Part shown: in pieces, positions 28,191 through 37,335 of the stretch | Layout: every line of letters starts with the position of its first letter | Position numbering within the stretch: the stretch's first letter is position 1 | Source of the DNA: Gammaproteobacteria bacterium | GTDB taxonomy: Bacteria; Pseudomonadota; Gammaproteobacteria; S012-40 | Reading direction: 5' to 3' | Assembly (NCBI GenBank): GCA_029881255.1 | Contig: JAOUMY010000011.1 | Coordinates: forward strand, 1-64,000 | DNA: 64,000 nt | The notes under the pieces: model-generated | Seen by the model: the letters and a program-made list of their open reading frames with translations, nothing else | What the model was told of the DNA's origin: nothing | Databases searched by the model: none | Program-made: the position numbers and the translations under genes

Positions 28191-29186
28191 TCACTTACAT
28201 TCTATCGAATTGATTAATAAGTCTTTTTTACCTTCGATCAAGTTTTTCCATTCATTTTCCGCTGGTTCGTTGGATTTCTGCATGCGCATGTCCACGCGAT
28301 ACTGTCGTTCAACGTTATATCGGACAGACATTTTTGGCTGGTATCCAAGCCCTTTAACCTTAGCTACACGCTCTTCTGCCGTTTTCTTATAATGAAAAAC
28401 GCCGAGAGATAAGGCCCACTTCGGCTTGGACTTGACCACAACCGCAACATCTTTTAGGCCTTTTAATTTAATTTCTTCCGCCTTGAGACGCGCCAATGCA
28501 AGACTCCGCTCAGGTTCAAGATAGACCCAATATCCGATCTTTTCACGTTTCATTTTTGTCCCAATTCTGCTCTCGATTTCACGCTTCCCCACTTGGAAGG
28601 CAAATTGGTTTGCGTCATTCTTGGTTTTGAATGGCCCAGCGCTGTAACAGACAACTTCATCGACAGACTCAGACCCCTGCTCCTCAACAACGGCTGTTGT
28701 CGGCTCTTCTACCAATTCGCTATTTTTAGGTGTCGCGCGATCTACTAAATGCGATGTGTTGGGAGATTCCACTTTTATCTTCTCGTTATGCGGAATAGCG
28801 TGATTTGTATTTTTGCTTGTCGTGTTCTCAACAGAAGGCGTTGGTTCTACAGGTTTATGAACTTTACCTTCCGATTTATGTACCTTACCTTCTTCGTGTG
28901 CCTCGTCTTTCGCTATCGGCACACCGTCAGCTTTCTTTCCTCCCATCGCAAGAATTTCGGTCTCAGCCTGCTTCATTGCTTCCGTCTTGTCGGAGTCTGC
29001 TATACCGACATCACCTTGCGATTGCTCTCCCACCAGCTTGAGTTGGTTCAAATCAGATAGCTCTGTTTTATCCTCCATATCTGTTGGCGCAGTCAAAATA
29101 GAAACAATACTTATCCCCATTACCAGCACAAGCAGTAAAAGACTCATCAACTTAAGTATTTTTCGCTTTTGACTTGCTAACATCAT
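28191..29186 (-). CDS. SPOR-domain-type membrane protein
   Basis: A 331-residue protein with one N-terminal transmembrane helix (about 12-33, LMSLLLLVLVMGISIVSILT) and a long, charged, low-complexity linker (about 35-175, rich in Glu/Lys, with HEEGKVHKSEGKVHKPVE). The C-terminal domain looks SPOR-like: CYSAGPFKTKNDANQFAFQV, GYWVYLEPERSLALARLKAE, then WALSLGVFHYKKTAEERVAK. SPOR domains bind denuded peptidoglycan at the septum. Its start overlaps the coaX stop (ATGA), matching the birA-coaX-SPOR order seen in other gammaproteobacteria. Confidence 0.75.
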   Translation of the reverse strand: MMLASQKRKILKLMSLLLLVLVMGISIVSILTAPTDMEDKTELSDLNQLKLVGEQSQGDVGIADSDKTEAMKQAETEILAMGGKKADGVPIAKDEAHEEGKVHKSEGKVHKPVEPTPSVENTTSKNTNHAIPHNEKIKVESPNTSHLVDRATPKNSELVEEPTTAVVEEQGSESVDEVVCYSAGPFKTKNDANQFAFQVGKREIESRIGTKMKREKIGYWVYLEPERSLALARLKAEEIKLKGLKDVAVVVKSKPKWALSLGVFHYKKTAEERVAKVKGLGYQPKMSVRYNVERQYRVDMRMQKSNEPAENEWKNLIEGKKDLLINSIECK

Positions 29187-29929
29187 TGCGTTCCAGAAAT
29201 GATTTCCAAAATGCCTTCAAACAACAGAAGGGGAACATGATTCACTTTTATTGGCAAATGCTTTACCACAGCGGGGGCATCGCCACCGGTAACAATACAC
29301 TCAACCGGATCGCCAAAGTCCGCTTGAATAGACTTTGCTAACTTCTCAATAGTCGCTATACACGCAAGTAAGCCGGCATTCCTGACACAGGTATCGGTTG
29401 AATCGCCTGGTTCGATACTGTCAAAATCGGTTCGCGTTGTTCTCACTTCTGCGGTATTCTCATTCAAAATACTTTGCATGAGTCTCAACCCCGGAAGAAT
29501 ATAGCCGCCAATATGTCTGCCATCTTTGCGTAGAATATCAAGCGTGGTTGCCGTTCCACAGCTAACGACAAGTACATTTGCTTTCGCCTTCGCTCTGGCA
29601 GCAACCAACCCCAACCAACGATCAACTCCCAGAAGCTCAAATTGCTTGTATGCATTTTCTACACCGCATTGAATTGCCTCGGATTTTAGAAATTTAACAT
29701 CAATGGCAAAACGTTGGCTCAAATAGGATTTAATTTGCGCATTTTCATTATTGCTTCTTACACTGGCGATCACGCACTTGGTCGGAACGACAACCAAATC
29801 ATCCCACACTCTTAATAATGTTGCCTGAATATCGTTGTCTATAGGGAAAGCAGATGAGTCGAGCAAAGATAATCCGTCGCTCGTACAAAATTTTAGGCGG
29901 GTATTACCAATGTCTAAAAACAAATACAT
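29183..29929 (-). CDS. coaX: Type III pantothenate kinase
   Basis: A 248-residue cytosolic kinase catalysing the first step of coenzyme A synthesis. It opens with the ASKHA phosphate motif LFLDIGNTRLKFC; later motifs are LGVDRWLGLVAA (GxDRW), VVSCGTATTLDIL, GGYILPGLRLMQSIL and CIVTGGDAPAV. The length is typical. It lies between birA (73 bp upstream) and the SPOR gene it overlaps. coaD for a later step of the same pathway is also in the window (55140-55619). Confidence 0.94.
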   Translation of the reverse strand: MYLFLDIGNTRLKFCTSDGLSLLDSSAFPIDNDIQATLLRVWDDLVVVPTKCVIASVRSNNENAQIKSYLSQRFAIDVKFLKSEAIQCGVENAYKQFELLGVDRWLGLVAARAKAKANVLVVSCGTATTLDILRKDGRHIGGYILPGLRLMQSILNENTAEVRTTRTDFDSIEPGDSTDTCVRNAGLLACIATIEKLAKSIQADFGDPVECIVTGGDAPAVVKHLPIKVNHVPLLLFEGILEIISGTQ

Positions 29930-30002
29930 GAATAAGCAATTAGTCTGAGAAATATGTGATCAAGAGATAATAACAAGGTGTGGTGGATAGAAAAAGAGCA
30001 CC

Positions 30003-30962
30003 TTATACAGTGCGAACCGAGACATCACCTGATAATAGTCGCTGCACTGTCCCTTCAAACTTTACAAGCAATGCTCCCGATTCGTCTATGCCTTTTGCAA
30101 TACCTTGTCGGGAACTGTCGTGGTCGCAGATATCGATCGGCTTGTTGTACAGATAATCATATTGCTTCCATTGTTCTCGGAATGGCTCAAATCCGACTTG
30201 TTCAAATTCGTCGACTTTTTCGACTAGATGATCAAGTACCAAGCCAACCAATACGTTGCGGGAAATAGTACCGTTGAATATGCTGCTTAAATCTATCCAA
30301 GGCTGGTCAATCTGCTGAGAGATTGATGGCGGCATGTTTACATTGATACCTATCCCTATCACAAGATGACATGGACCAGATGCCTCACCTGCCAGCTCGA
30401 TCAGAATTCCAGCAAGCTTTTGGCCTTCATAGTAGATATCGTTTGGCCATTTTATCTTTAAACCGGTTGCCCCCTGGCGTTCCAGCGCACTCACTACAGC
30501 GATTGCTACGACGAGGCTCAAGCCCTCTATCGCATTGATCCCTTTTGCAAACTGCCAGGATAACGACATATAGATATTTGCGCCAAAGGGTGAAACCCAT
30601 GCTCGCCCTCTCCGCCCCCTGCCCGACGTCTGTCTTTCGGCAAGACAGGCGCTCGCTTTTTCGGGTGTATTGCCGCGTTTTTGCATTAAGTAACGATTTG
30701 TGGAATCAACCTCTTCCAAAATCGTTAGATTCAATTGGGAGTTTCGGATAAATGAGCGAATGCGTTTCTCGTCTAGTAATTCCAGCGGTTCAGCAAGTCG
30801 ATAGCCTTTACCCTGAACAGAGAAAACTTCCAATCCCATTTCACGAATAGCTTGAATCTGATGCCAAACAGCCGTACGACTAATACCAAATTGTTGCCCC
30901 AGTTTCTGGCCAGACCAAAACTTTCCGTCTGCCAGCACCTTGAGTACGTCATAGGCCTTCAT
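30003..30962 (-). CDS. birA: Bifunctional biotin ligase / biotin operon repressor
   Basis: A 319-residue protein. Residues 1-60 form a winged helix-turn-helix (FWSGQKLGQQFGISRTAVWHQIQAI), so it is the repressor-bearing class II form. The ligase domain has SGRGRRGRAWVSPFGANIY for biotinyl-AMP binding, GLKIKWPNDIYYEGQKLAGI with the catalytic Lys, and a C-terminal SH3-like cap (GIAKGIDESGALLVKF). It attaches biotin to the carboxylase carrier protein. The only biotin gene in view, bioA, shows no recognisable operator. The start lies 4 bp after the preceding small lipoprotein gene. Confidence 0.95.
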   Translation of the reverse strand: MKAYDVLKVLADGKFWSGQKLGQQFGISRTAVWHQIQAIREMGLEVFSVQGKGYRLAEPLELLDEKRIRSFIRNSQLNLTILEEVDSTNRYLMQKRGNTPEKASACLAERQTSGRGRRGRAWVSPFGANIYMSLSWQFAKGINAIEGLSLVVAIAVVSALERQGATGLKIKWPNDIYYEGQKLAGILIELAGEASGPCHLVIGIGINVNMPPSISQQIDQPWIDLSSIFNGTISRNVLVGLVLDHLVEKVDEFEQVGFEPFREQWKQYDYLYNKPIDICDHDSSRQGIAKGIDESGALLVKFEGTVQRLLSGDVSVRTV

Positions 30963-30966
30963 GAGA

Positions 30967-31305
30967 TTAGGGTTGATTAGCGAGCGGGGAGAGAAAAACT
31001 TGCACTACTTTGTCGACGTCTGTTGGTATAGTCACTTTAATCTGCGTCGTTTCCATTCCATCTGCAAATACGGTAATGACATACAAGCCTTTGGTTCGGA
31101 AGTACAGAGTAGCCAGCCCATCAGAGCCTGTTATAACGTCATTATTATCAATACTGCTGACTTTGGCCCCCGCCAAAGCTTGGCCGTCGCTGGAATTGAT
31201 TTGAACCGACATTGAGTACGCCGACCACTTACCCGCGCCTAAGCCAGCACAAGCAGAGGTAGCGAAAACAATTATCAATAACAAAACAATACGTGATATG
31301 GACAA
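30967..31305 (-). CDS. Small lipoprotein with a carboxypeptidase-regulatory-like domain
   Basis: About 112 residues. I place the start at a TTG (31303-31305) because AGGAG lies 5 bases upstream and the product then starts with a clean lipoprotein signal (SISRIVLLLIIVFATSAC); earlier ATG choices add residues before the signal. The mature part, SVQINSSDGQALAGAKVSSI ... GLATLYFRTKGLYVITV, resembles a small beta-sandwich of the CarboxypepD_reg or Big type. It ends 4 bp before birA, so birA may be co-transcribed. Function unknown. Confidence 0.6.
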   Translation of the reverse strand: MSISRIVLLLIIVFATSACAGLGAGKWSAYSMSVQINSSDGQALAGAKVSSIDNNDVITGSDGLATLYFRTKGLYVITVFADGMETTQIKVTIPTDVDKVVQVFLSPLANQP

Positions 31306-31581
31306 GCTATCTCCTAAGGCCTTACCCGATAGGACCATGACAATTCTAAACCCGTCAGGCGCGGAACTATAGCACAAATATATCCATTGGAATTAGTCAA
31401 AATAAGGAAGACTGTACAGAGTCAGTCATATCAATTTCAACTTGAAAATTATGGAGTATGAACAGATATGCGACCTTATAATTTTCAATTTGGGAATATC
31501 TTTTATCTCGCAATTGGCAAAACGCGAATCCAGCCCTTCGCTGGAAGTATTCATCCTCTCCGAGCAACTCAACTCGATAAA

Positions 31582-33411
31582 CTACTTTGTCTGATCACAA
31601 AATTCCTGTCCATCAAGCCAACTAGCCAAAATCGCATGTGATGTCGATTCTTTGAACGCCAGAACACAGGTGTCCTCCTCGGCAGCCAGAAGTATGCAAT
31701 CGAACACGATCAGCTCATCTCGGCGAAAGGCATGTATAACCACTTTTTCGCCAGGGCTAAAGGTTTTTATTAATTTTTCAAAATTGTCTTGTGCAACTTT
31801 AAGGTGATCAATGGCGACAATGACATCTCCCGCAGCTAATCCACAACCGTGGGCTGCCCCGCCCTCGAACACATTGGCAATTCTTATACCCTCACCTGCG
31901 GACTGTGTTCGTATGCCAAGACTCGCGGTCGGCAATTGCGCTGGTTCCTTGTCCACGCCACCAAAGTCCGCTTGCCCGTCAGCAACTCGCAGCGTTAGAG
32001 TCACGCCAAAACTTTCAAGCGTCTCCCGTAGCGGAAGCTCTTCCGTCGAATATAAATAGCGTTTCAAAAACTCACTTACGTCAACACCGGTAGCCCGCAA
32101 TACAATATTCTCCATCGCATCTTCTTCCACGCCCAGGCCTTTTTTAGCGTATTCGGTCCAAAGGATACGTACCACATCATCAAGGCTACGCGTGTGCTCA
32201 CTCTCTATGCGTATATACAAATCAAGGCACAAACAAAGCAAAGCGCCTTTGGTGTAATAACTCACTATGGCGTTTGGAGCATTTTCATCTTGTTTATAGA
32301 ATTTCGTCCACGTGTCAAAACTGGAATCGGCTATGGTTTGCTTCAACCTCCCCTTCGCACTCAATACACGCGAAATATTACGAGAAATGAGTTGTAGATA
32401 TGTTTTTCTATCGATCAGACCCGCGCGCACAAGCGACAAATCATCATAATAAGAGGTTGCACCTTCAAACCACCAAAGCAAACTGGTATGAACTTCCTGT
32501 TCAAGCTGACAGGGAAGAAACACAGCTGGCTTGATTCGCTTTACGTTCCAGGCATGAAAGTATTCGTGGCTACACAAGCCCAGAAATCCGCAATACGCTT
32601 CTGATACCGCAACTTCGCCAACAAGGGGTAAATCTGCTCGGCTACACATTAAACTGGTCGAAGCCCTATGTTCCAGGCCGCCATAGCCAGAACCTACCAC
32701 CATGACCTGAAAAAGATAGCGTTTAAACGGTGGAGGTTCGCAGAACATCCCAATATGCAGTTCACAAACCTTCAAAAGATCACGACATATTCGTTCTATA
32801 TCGGGTTTACAGCGGCCGGTAATAACAATGTCGTGTCTTACGCCAGCCGCTTCAAACGAACCCGTCTGGAAATTACCGATCTCGACCGGGTGATCTATGA
32901 GCTCTTCATAATCGGCTGCGTGATAACGACCAAACTCCCAATCATCGGCATCCAATGGTGTCAACGTCGTGGCAAGCCTCCAAGAAGCTAGTGTCGCAAT
33001 TGTTGGCGGTTCGATTTCCACTGCGCATGATTGCCTATCTTTTCCATGAATTCTTACAAAGACGCTACTTCCGTTGAAATAGGCGTGAGTCATATCAAAA
33101 TGCGCGGTTCGTACTGACAAATCCCAGGCATATACTTCATAGCTGATCGTCAACATCTCTGCGGTCGATTCGGATTGCCAGGTCTGCTTATCCAGCTTTT
33201 TAAGACTCAACAGAGAGCCGCCAGCATAGGCATGTATTTGGATAATGTTTTTCGCAAATTCGCGAATCATATAGCTACCAGGTATCCAGGCTGGAAGCGA
33301 GAACACTTGGCCGTTTGGGTCAGGATTCCTAATCGTGCAGCTTACTTCAAAGATATGTGCCGCTGGGTCTTTCAACTTCAGCACATAGGTGACATCAAAT
33401 TCTTCGTTCAT
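31582..33411 (-). CDS. M61 family aminopeptidase with PDZ domain
   Basis: A 609-residue protease of the glycyl-aminopeptidase family. Residues 1-180 are the N-terminal beta domain (SLPAWIPGSYMIREFAKNI is diagnostic). The thermolysin-like catalytic core has the zinc motif SHEYFHAWN (His282, Glu283, His286) and third ligand Glu316 in LLWWFEGATSYYDD. A PDZ domain follows at about 500-590 (GLAAGDVIVAIDHLKVA). No signal peptide is visible, so it is probably cytosolic, like other M61 members of this length. It stands alone, downstream of the ankyrin gene. Confidence 0.9.
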   Translation of the reverse strand: MNEEFDVTYVLKLKDPAAHIFEVSCTIRNPDPNGQVFSLPAWIPGSYMIREFAKNIIQIHAYAGGSLLSLKKLDKQTWQSESTAEMLTISYEVYAWDLSVRTAHFDMTHAYFNGSSVFVRIHGKDRQSCAVEIEPPTIATLASWRLATTLTPLDADDWEFGRYHAADYEELIDHPVEIGNFQTGSFEAAGVRHDIVITGRCKPDIERICRDLLKVCELHIGMFCEPPPFKRYLFQVMVVGSGYGGLEHRASTSLMCSRADLPLVGEVAVSEAYCGFLGLCSHEYFHAWNVKRIKPAVFLPCQLEQEVHTSLLWWFEGATSYYDDLSLVRAGLIDRKTYLQLISRNISRVLSAKGRLKQTIADSSFDTWTKFYKQDENAPNAIVSYYTKGALLCLCLDLYIRIESEHTRSLDDVVRILWTEYAKKGLGVEEDAMENIVLRATGVDVSEFLKRYLYSTEELPLRETLESFGVTLTLRVADGQADFGGVDKEPAQLPTASLGIRTQSAGEGIRIANVFEGGAAHGCGLAAGDVIVAIDHLKVAQDNFEKLIKTFSPGEKVVIHAFRRDELIVFDCILLAAEEDTCVLAFKESTSHAILASWLDGQEFCDQTK

Positions 33412-33432
33412 GCCTATCCATAGTCAGGTGAT

Positions 33433-34176
33433 CTATCGGCTAGCCCGTTCGAGTATCGCGACAAGCGTGTCCTCTCGCATACGCTTGGCTAGACTAATTG
33501 CTGTATCACCATCTGAATTCTTCAACAATGGATCGGCACCATTTTTCAATAGCAGTTGCACTATCCCTTCCTGAACATCACTTACAGCAATAAATAGCGC
33601 CGTATATCCCGAGTTTGTTTGAGAGTTCACATTTGCGCCAGCTTTGATCAATTGCTTAATGATACCGTCGTCGCCTCTCGCGCACGCCGCTATCAGCGCG
33701 GTATCACCCAATGCTGACGCCTTATTGGGATCGGCACCTTTTTTTAACAGCAGCTCAACGATTTTCGCATGCCCATCCTGCGCCGCCAGCATCAACGCAG
33801 TAACCCCTTCATAGCGTTCAAAAACAGCATTAGGATCGGCACCTTTATCAAGAAGCACTTTAACAACGGGGATATCACCGCTTCCCGCTGCCGTAATAAT
33901 TAGAGGTGCGCCAAAACGATTTTTCGCGTTAGGGTCGGCTCCCGACTGTATCAACAACTCAGCGATATTGATCTGCCGCTTAACCAATGACAAAAACGTT
34001 ACCGGGTCACCGTCTTTGTTTTTGGTATTCGGATCTGCGCCTTCTTTTAATAGCTGTTTCACCCGGTTCACATCACCAGACTCGGCAGCGACAAGCAAAC
34101 GTCCATCCGCAAACGCGAGGTTTGAACTCGCAGAAAAAAATAGAACAATAAAGAAAACAAGCAGCTTGTTTTTCAT
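33433..34176 (-). CDS. Exported ankyrin-repeat protein
   Basis: About 247 residues starting at the ATG at 34174-34176, giving a Sec signal MKNKLLVFFIVLFFSASSNL with cleavage after AFA. The rest is ankyrin repeats: LLVAAESGDVNRVKQLLKEG, then repeats with the GADPN loop (GADPNTKNKDGD, GADPNAKNRFGA, GADPNAVFERYE, GADPNKASALGD, GANVNSQTNSGY, GADPLLKNSDGD), about seven units. It is likely a periplasmic protein-protein interaction module. The start is uncertain: another ATG ten codons upstream is possible. Neighbours give no clear partner. Confidence 0.8.
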   Translation of the reverse strand: MKNKLLVFFIVLFFSASSNLAFADGRLLVAAESGDVNRVKQLLKEGADPNTKNKDGDPVTFLSLVKRQINIAELLIQSGADPNAKNRFGAPLIITAAGSGDIPVVKVLLDKGADPNAVFERYEGVTALMLAAQDGHAKIVELLLKKGADPNKASALGDTALIAACARGDDGIIKQLIKAGANVNSQTNSGYTALFIAVSDVQEGIVQLLLKNGADPLLKNSDGDTAISLAKRMREDTLVAILERASR

Positions 34177-34264
34177 CTTATGCGACTCTTGACTTAGGGA
34201 ATTCATCAATGTCCATTCAAACACCATACGCCACAGCTTATGCCAAGCCTATGCCAGTTTACTG

Positions 34265-34690
34265 TTAGTGCACCCTCACCATGTAGATATCACAGGGAGT
34301 CCCATGCAGAACTGCACTTGCAGTTGAACCCAGCAGTCGAGCTATTCCATGACGTCCATGCGTTCCCATTACGATTAAATCGACTTTTTCCTGCTCTATT
34401 TTCTGAAAGATTTGCCCTTTTATTGAGCCGACTTCAACGAATACTGCGACGGAATTCAGACCATTTCTTTTCAACAAATCCGCGAGAAACTTCTCAGCAC
34501 GATCCACCAAAGCAGCCTCCAAATCGACATAAACATCCGGCAATACGTAATTGGAATCTGTGATGACGGGTTCCACCACGTGAATTACACTGATAGCCGC
34601 ACCGGATTGGGCCGCTATCTCTTTTGCCTTTTCGATTACTTGTTGGGACTCTGGAGACAAGTCCAGCGCTACCAGAATACTAGTTGCCAT
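34265..34690 (-). CDS. Universal stress protein (UspA family)
   Basis: A 141-residue cytosolic protein starting MATSILVALDLSPESQQVIE; the ATG at 34688-34690 is preferred over one nine codons upstream because it matches the family start. The ATP-binding signature GTHGRHGIARLLGSTASAVL (G-2X-G-9X-G-S/T) is intact near the C-terminus, followed by HGTPCDIYMVRV. It belongs to the ATP-binding subgroup. It follows the GGDEF-EAL gene by 120 bp. Confidence 0.9.
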   Translation of the reverse strand: MATSILVALDLSPESQQVIEKAKEIAAQSGAAISVIHVVEPVITDSNYVLPDVYVDLEAALVDRAEKFLADLLKRNGLNSVAVFVEVGSIKGQIFQKIEQEKVDLIVMGTHGRHGIARLLGSTASAVLHGTPCDIYMVRVH

Positions 34691-34810
34691 ATCTATTCGC
34701 TCTACTTGATCGTTCACCAGAAAGAAAACGCGTTCCCGACTATAAAACTGGAAACCGAGGAATCAGCAATAATAGCTCAAAAACGTTCGTGGAATCTATC
34801 TCCAAAAAAG

Positions 34811-37285
34811 TTAGTGCAGACTCACTATATTATGATTTCGTTCCACCCAATGTAATGCATCTGAGATAGGTAATGGTGGGCTGATATAAAACCCTTGTAC
34901 TGAGTCACATCCGAGGTTTCTAAGCAGTTCATAGGCTTCTCTGGTTTCGATACCTTCAGCGACAACTTTTAGACCTAGCTCGTGCGCCATATCAATAGTA
35001 GATCGCATGATGACGGCACTATTGCCATCGCTCATCAGAGACATCCCAAATGACTTATCGATTTTAAGTTCATTAACGGGTAACTGCTTTAGATATGACA
35101 AACCGGAATAACCAATTCCGTAGTCATCAATTGACAAACGCAAACCCATGGAATTGAGCTGATTCAACGTACGTATGGTTTTTTGTGGGTGCTCCATTAA
35201 AGCCGTTTCAGTTATTTCGAATTTGATCTTTCCAGCAGGTACATGGAAATCGTTAAGTACCGCTGCGATATCGTCAATAAAACGTGAATCGGACAAATCA
35301 CGCATCGACAAATTTACAGACAGTCTCAATTCATTCATGTCAGTTAGAAAATCAGCGCATTCTTTGAGTGCCAATCGCAAAACACAAAGACTAAGCGAAC
35401 GAATCAAGCCCGATTGCTCAGCAACCGGCACAAACTCTTCTGGCAACAACATTCCTAAATCTGGGTGTTGCCACCGAACCAAGGCCTCAAACCCATTTAC
35501 TCGATTGTCTCGCAGATTTACTTTTGGCTGGTAATAGACTTTCAGTTCATCTCTTTCAATTGCGGCTCGAAGATCACTACTTATAGATAAATGTCGAAGA
35601 CTGTGTTGATCCTTGTTGGAATCGTAGACACTAAATCCTTTGCTTCCCCTCTTTGCAACATACATTGCCACATCAGAGCGCTGCAATAAGATCGCCGGAT
35701 TATCACCGTGCTGAGGATATACAGCAATTCCTATACTTGCACCTACAGTCATCGTCTGACCTTCAAGCGAAACCGGTTTCTCTACTGAGTTAATTATTTT
35801 GCGAGCCGTAAACATAGCCTGATTTGTGTCCGCATACGGCAATAGAACGCAAAACTCGTCGCCACCAAGCCTGGCTACAGTGTCTGATTCTCGCAAAACC
35901 ATGCGAAGACGGTGAGCAATTTGCTGCAGTAATTTGTCACCCACATGATGGCCAAGTGTGTCATTGACTTCTTTAAAACGATCTAAATCAAGCAACAAAA
36001 TTGCTACATCGTTTCGTTCACGCTCAGCCGACCGAAGTGCCTGTTGCAATCGGTCCATTAACAAGGTGCGATTTGGCAAATCTGTCAAGGCATCATGCAT
36101 AGCCTGATACCTCAATGCCGCTGTACGTGCCTTACGACTAGTAATGTCGCGAATAATACAGATGTAAAAACGCTCTTTACCAACCAGCATCTCACTTAAA
36201 GCAACATCCATTGGAAAGACAGTACCATTCTTACGCCGACCGGAGATTTCCCTAGCTATGCCTAAAAGACTAATCTCATCTGGCACGCCTGGAACACCAA
36301 GAATGTTGTCATCACTCGGATTATTCTTTTCCGGTACCAATTTATCTATATGCTTACCTAACAAATCAGTTTCCGTATATCCAAATATCGTTGTTACCGC
36401 TGGATTGATGCCTTCTACAAGTCCGTTGTCTTTAAGAATAACAATGCCATCAACAACATTGTCCATTACCGCTCGGATACGAGTTTCACTATCACTCAGC
36501 GCCAATTGCATTCGATTGAACGACTCAGCCAGCTGTCCAAGTTCATCACGACGATAGACAGGTACTTTTGTGCCCTTATCACCCAAACTCACACGATGAA
36601 TTGCATCTCGAAGTTGGTGTATCGGTTTCAATACATTCCAACGAAGAAAGAACCACAAAACCAAAACCAAGAGCAAAACCACAAAGAATGCGCCGCCCCA
36701 TAAAGCGGTGCGCATTTCATTTATTCTTGTCGCCGTTTTCTGATTAGAAAGAGAAAGACGAAGAACTCCACGAAACATGGACTGATCATATCCATGGCAA
36801 CTCAAGCATTCTGTTTCTGCTTGTATCGGCATGGTTATAGAAATATCACCGGTAGAAGCAAACTCATGAACAATTTCACCATCCAGTGTTTTTTGCATGG
36901 TGGAAACATCAACGGCTTCAAATTTTAGGGGAGGCTCATTCGCATTGCGGTCAAAAACTCTTTTTCCGAGGAAATTATTTACTAGATCGACGGTCGATAA
37001 GTCAGTAAACGCTGGTTGTCCATCTCTACGCAATACTTCAATATTGCTAATACCTGCAACACCCTGCAATCTACCTAACCACTCTTTTGCCAACGTACCA
37101 TTGCCGTTTAGCATAAGTGTTTTCAGACTTCCTAGTACAGTCTGTGCATGAAGTTCCGCCTGCTCGACCCCCTGTTGCTCAATAGCCTGCGTTAGCTGCT
37201 TCTGAACATAAAAACCGACGATCAGCATAAGAAAAAATAGCACCGACGCAATAATTATAGCAATGCGTACATTCAGACTCGTCAT
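34811..37285 (-). CDS. Membrane c-di-GMP enzyme: CxxCH periplasmic sensor, HAMP, PAS, GGDEF, EAL
   Basis: An 824-residue protein. Transmembrane helices lie at about 7-26 and 196-214. The periplasmic domain between them contains ECLSCHG (CxxCH at 160-164), a c-type haem attachment motif as in DUF3365/Tll0287-like sensors. Then HAMP (about 215-265), PAS (about 268-385), GGDEF at 474-478 with an intact RxxD inhibitory site (RESD at 465-468), and EAL (EALVRW at 600) with KFEITET, DDYGIGYSGL, LKIDKSF and AEGIET all present. Both enzymatic halves look catalytically competent. It is the last gene of an operon with a cytochrome c and three propeller proteins, so redox or ligand input from these is plausible. 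Confidence 0.88.
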   Translation of the reverse strand: MTSLNVRIAIIIASVLFFLMLIVGFYVQKQLTQAIEQQGVEQAELHAQTVLGSLKTLMLNGNGTLAKEWLGRLQGVAGISNIEVLRRDGQPAFTDLSTVDLVNNFLGKRVFDRNANEPPLKFEAVDVSTMQKTLDGEIVHEFASTGDISITMPIQAETECLSCHGYDQSMFRGVLRLSLSNQKTATRINEMRTALWGGAFFVVLLLVLVLWFFLRWNVLKPIHQLRDAIHRVSLGDKGTKVPVYRRDELGQLAESFNRMQLALSDSETRIRAVMDNVVDGIVILKDNGLVEGINPAVTTIFGYTETDLLGKHIDKLVPEKNNPSDDNILGVPGVPDEISLLGIAREISGRRKNGTVFPMDVALSEMLVGKERFYICIIRDITSRKARTAALRYQAMHDALTDLPNRTLLMDRLQQALRSAERERNDVAILLLDLDRFKEVNDTLGHHVGDKLLQQIAHRLRMVLRESDTVARLGGDEFCVLLPYADTNQAMFTARKIINSVEKPVSLEGQTMTVGASIGIAVYPQHGDNPAILLQRSDVAMYVAKRGSKGFSVYDSNKDQHSLRHLSISSDLRAAIERDELKVYYQPKVNLRDNRVNGFEALVRWQHPDLGMLLPEEFVPVAEQSGLIRSLSLCVLRLALKECADFLTDMNELRLSVNLSMRDLSDSRFIDDIAAVLNDFHVPAGKIKFEITETALMEHPQKTIRTLNQLNSMGLRLSIDDYGIGYSGLSYLKQLPVNELKIDKSFGMSLMSDGNSAVIMRSTIDMAHELGLKVVAEGIETREAYELLRNLGCDSVQGFYISPPLPISDALHWVERNHNIVSLH

Positions 37286-37335
37286 AGTTCAGCTCAATTT
37301 TGACATATCGGTATTCCAGATTGCTATTGTCAGAA

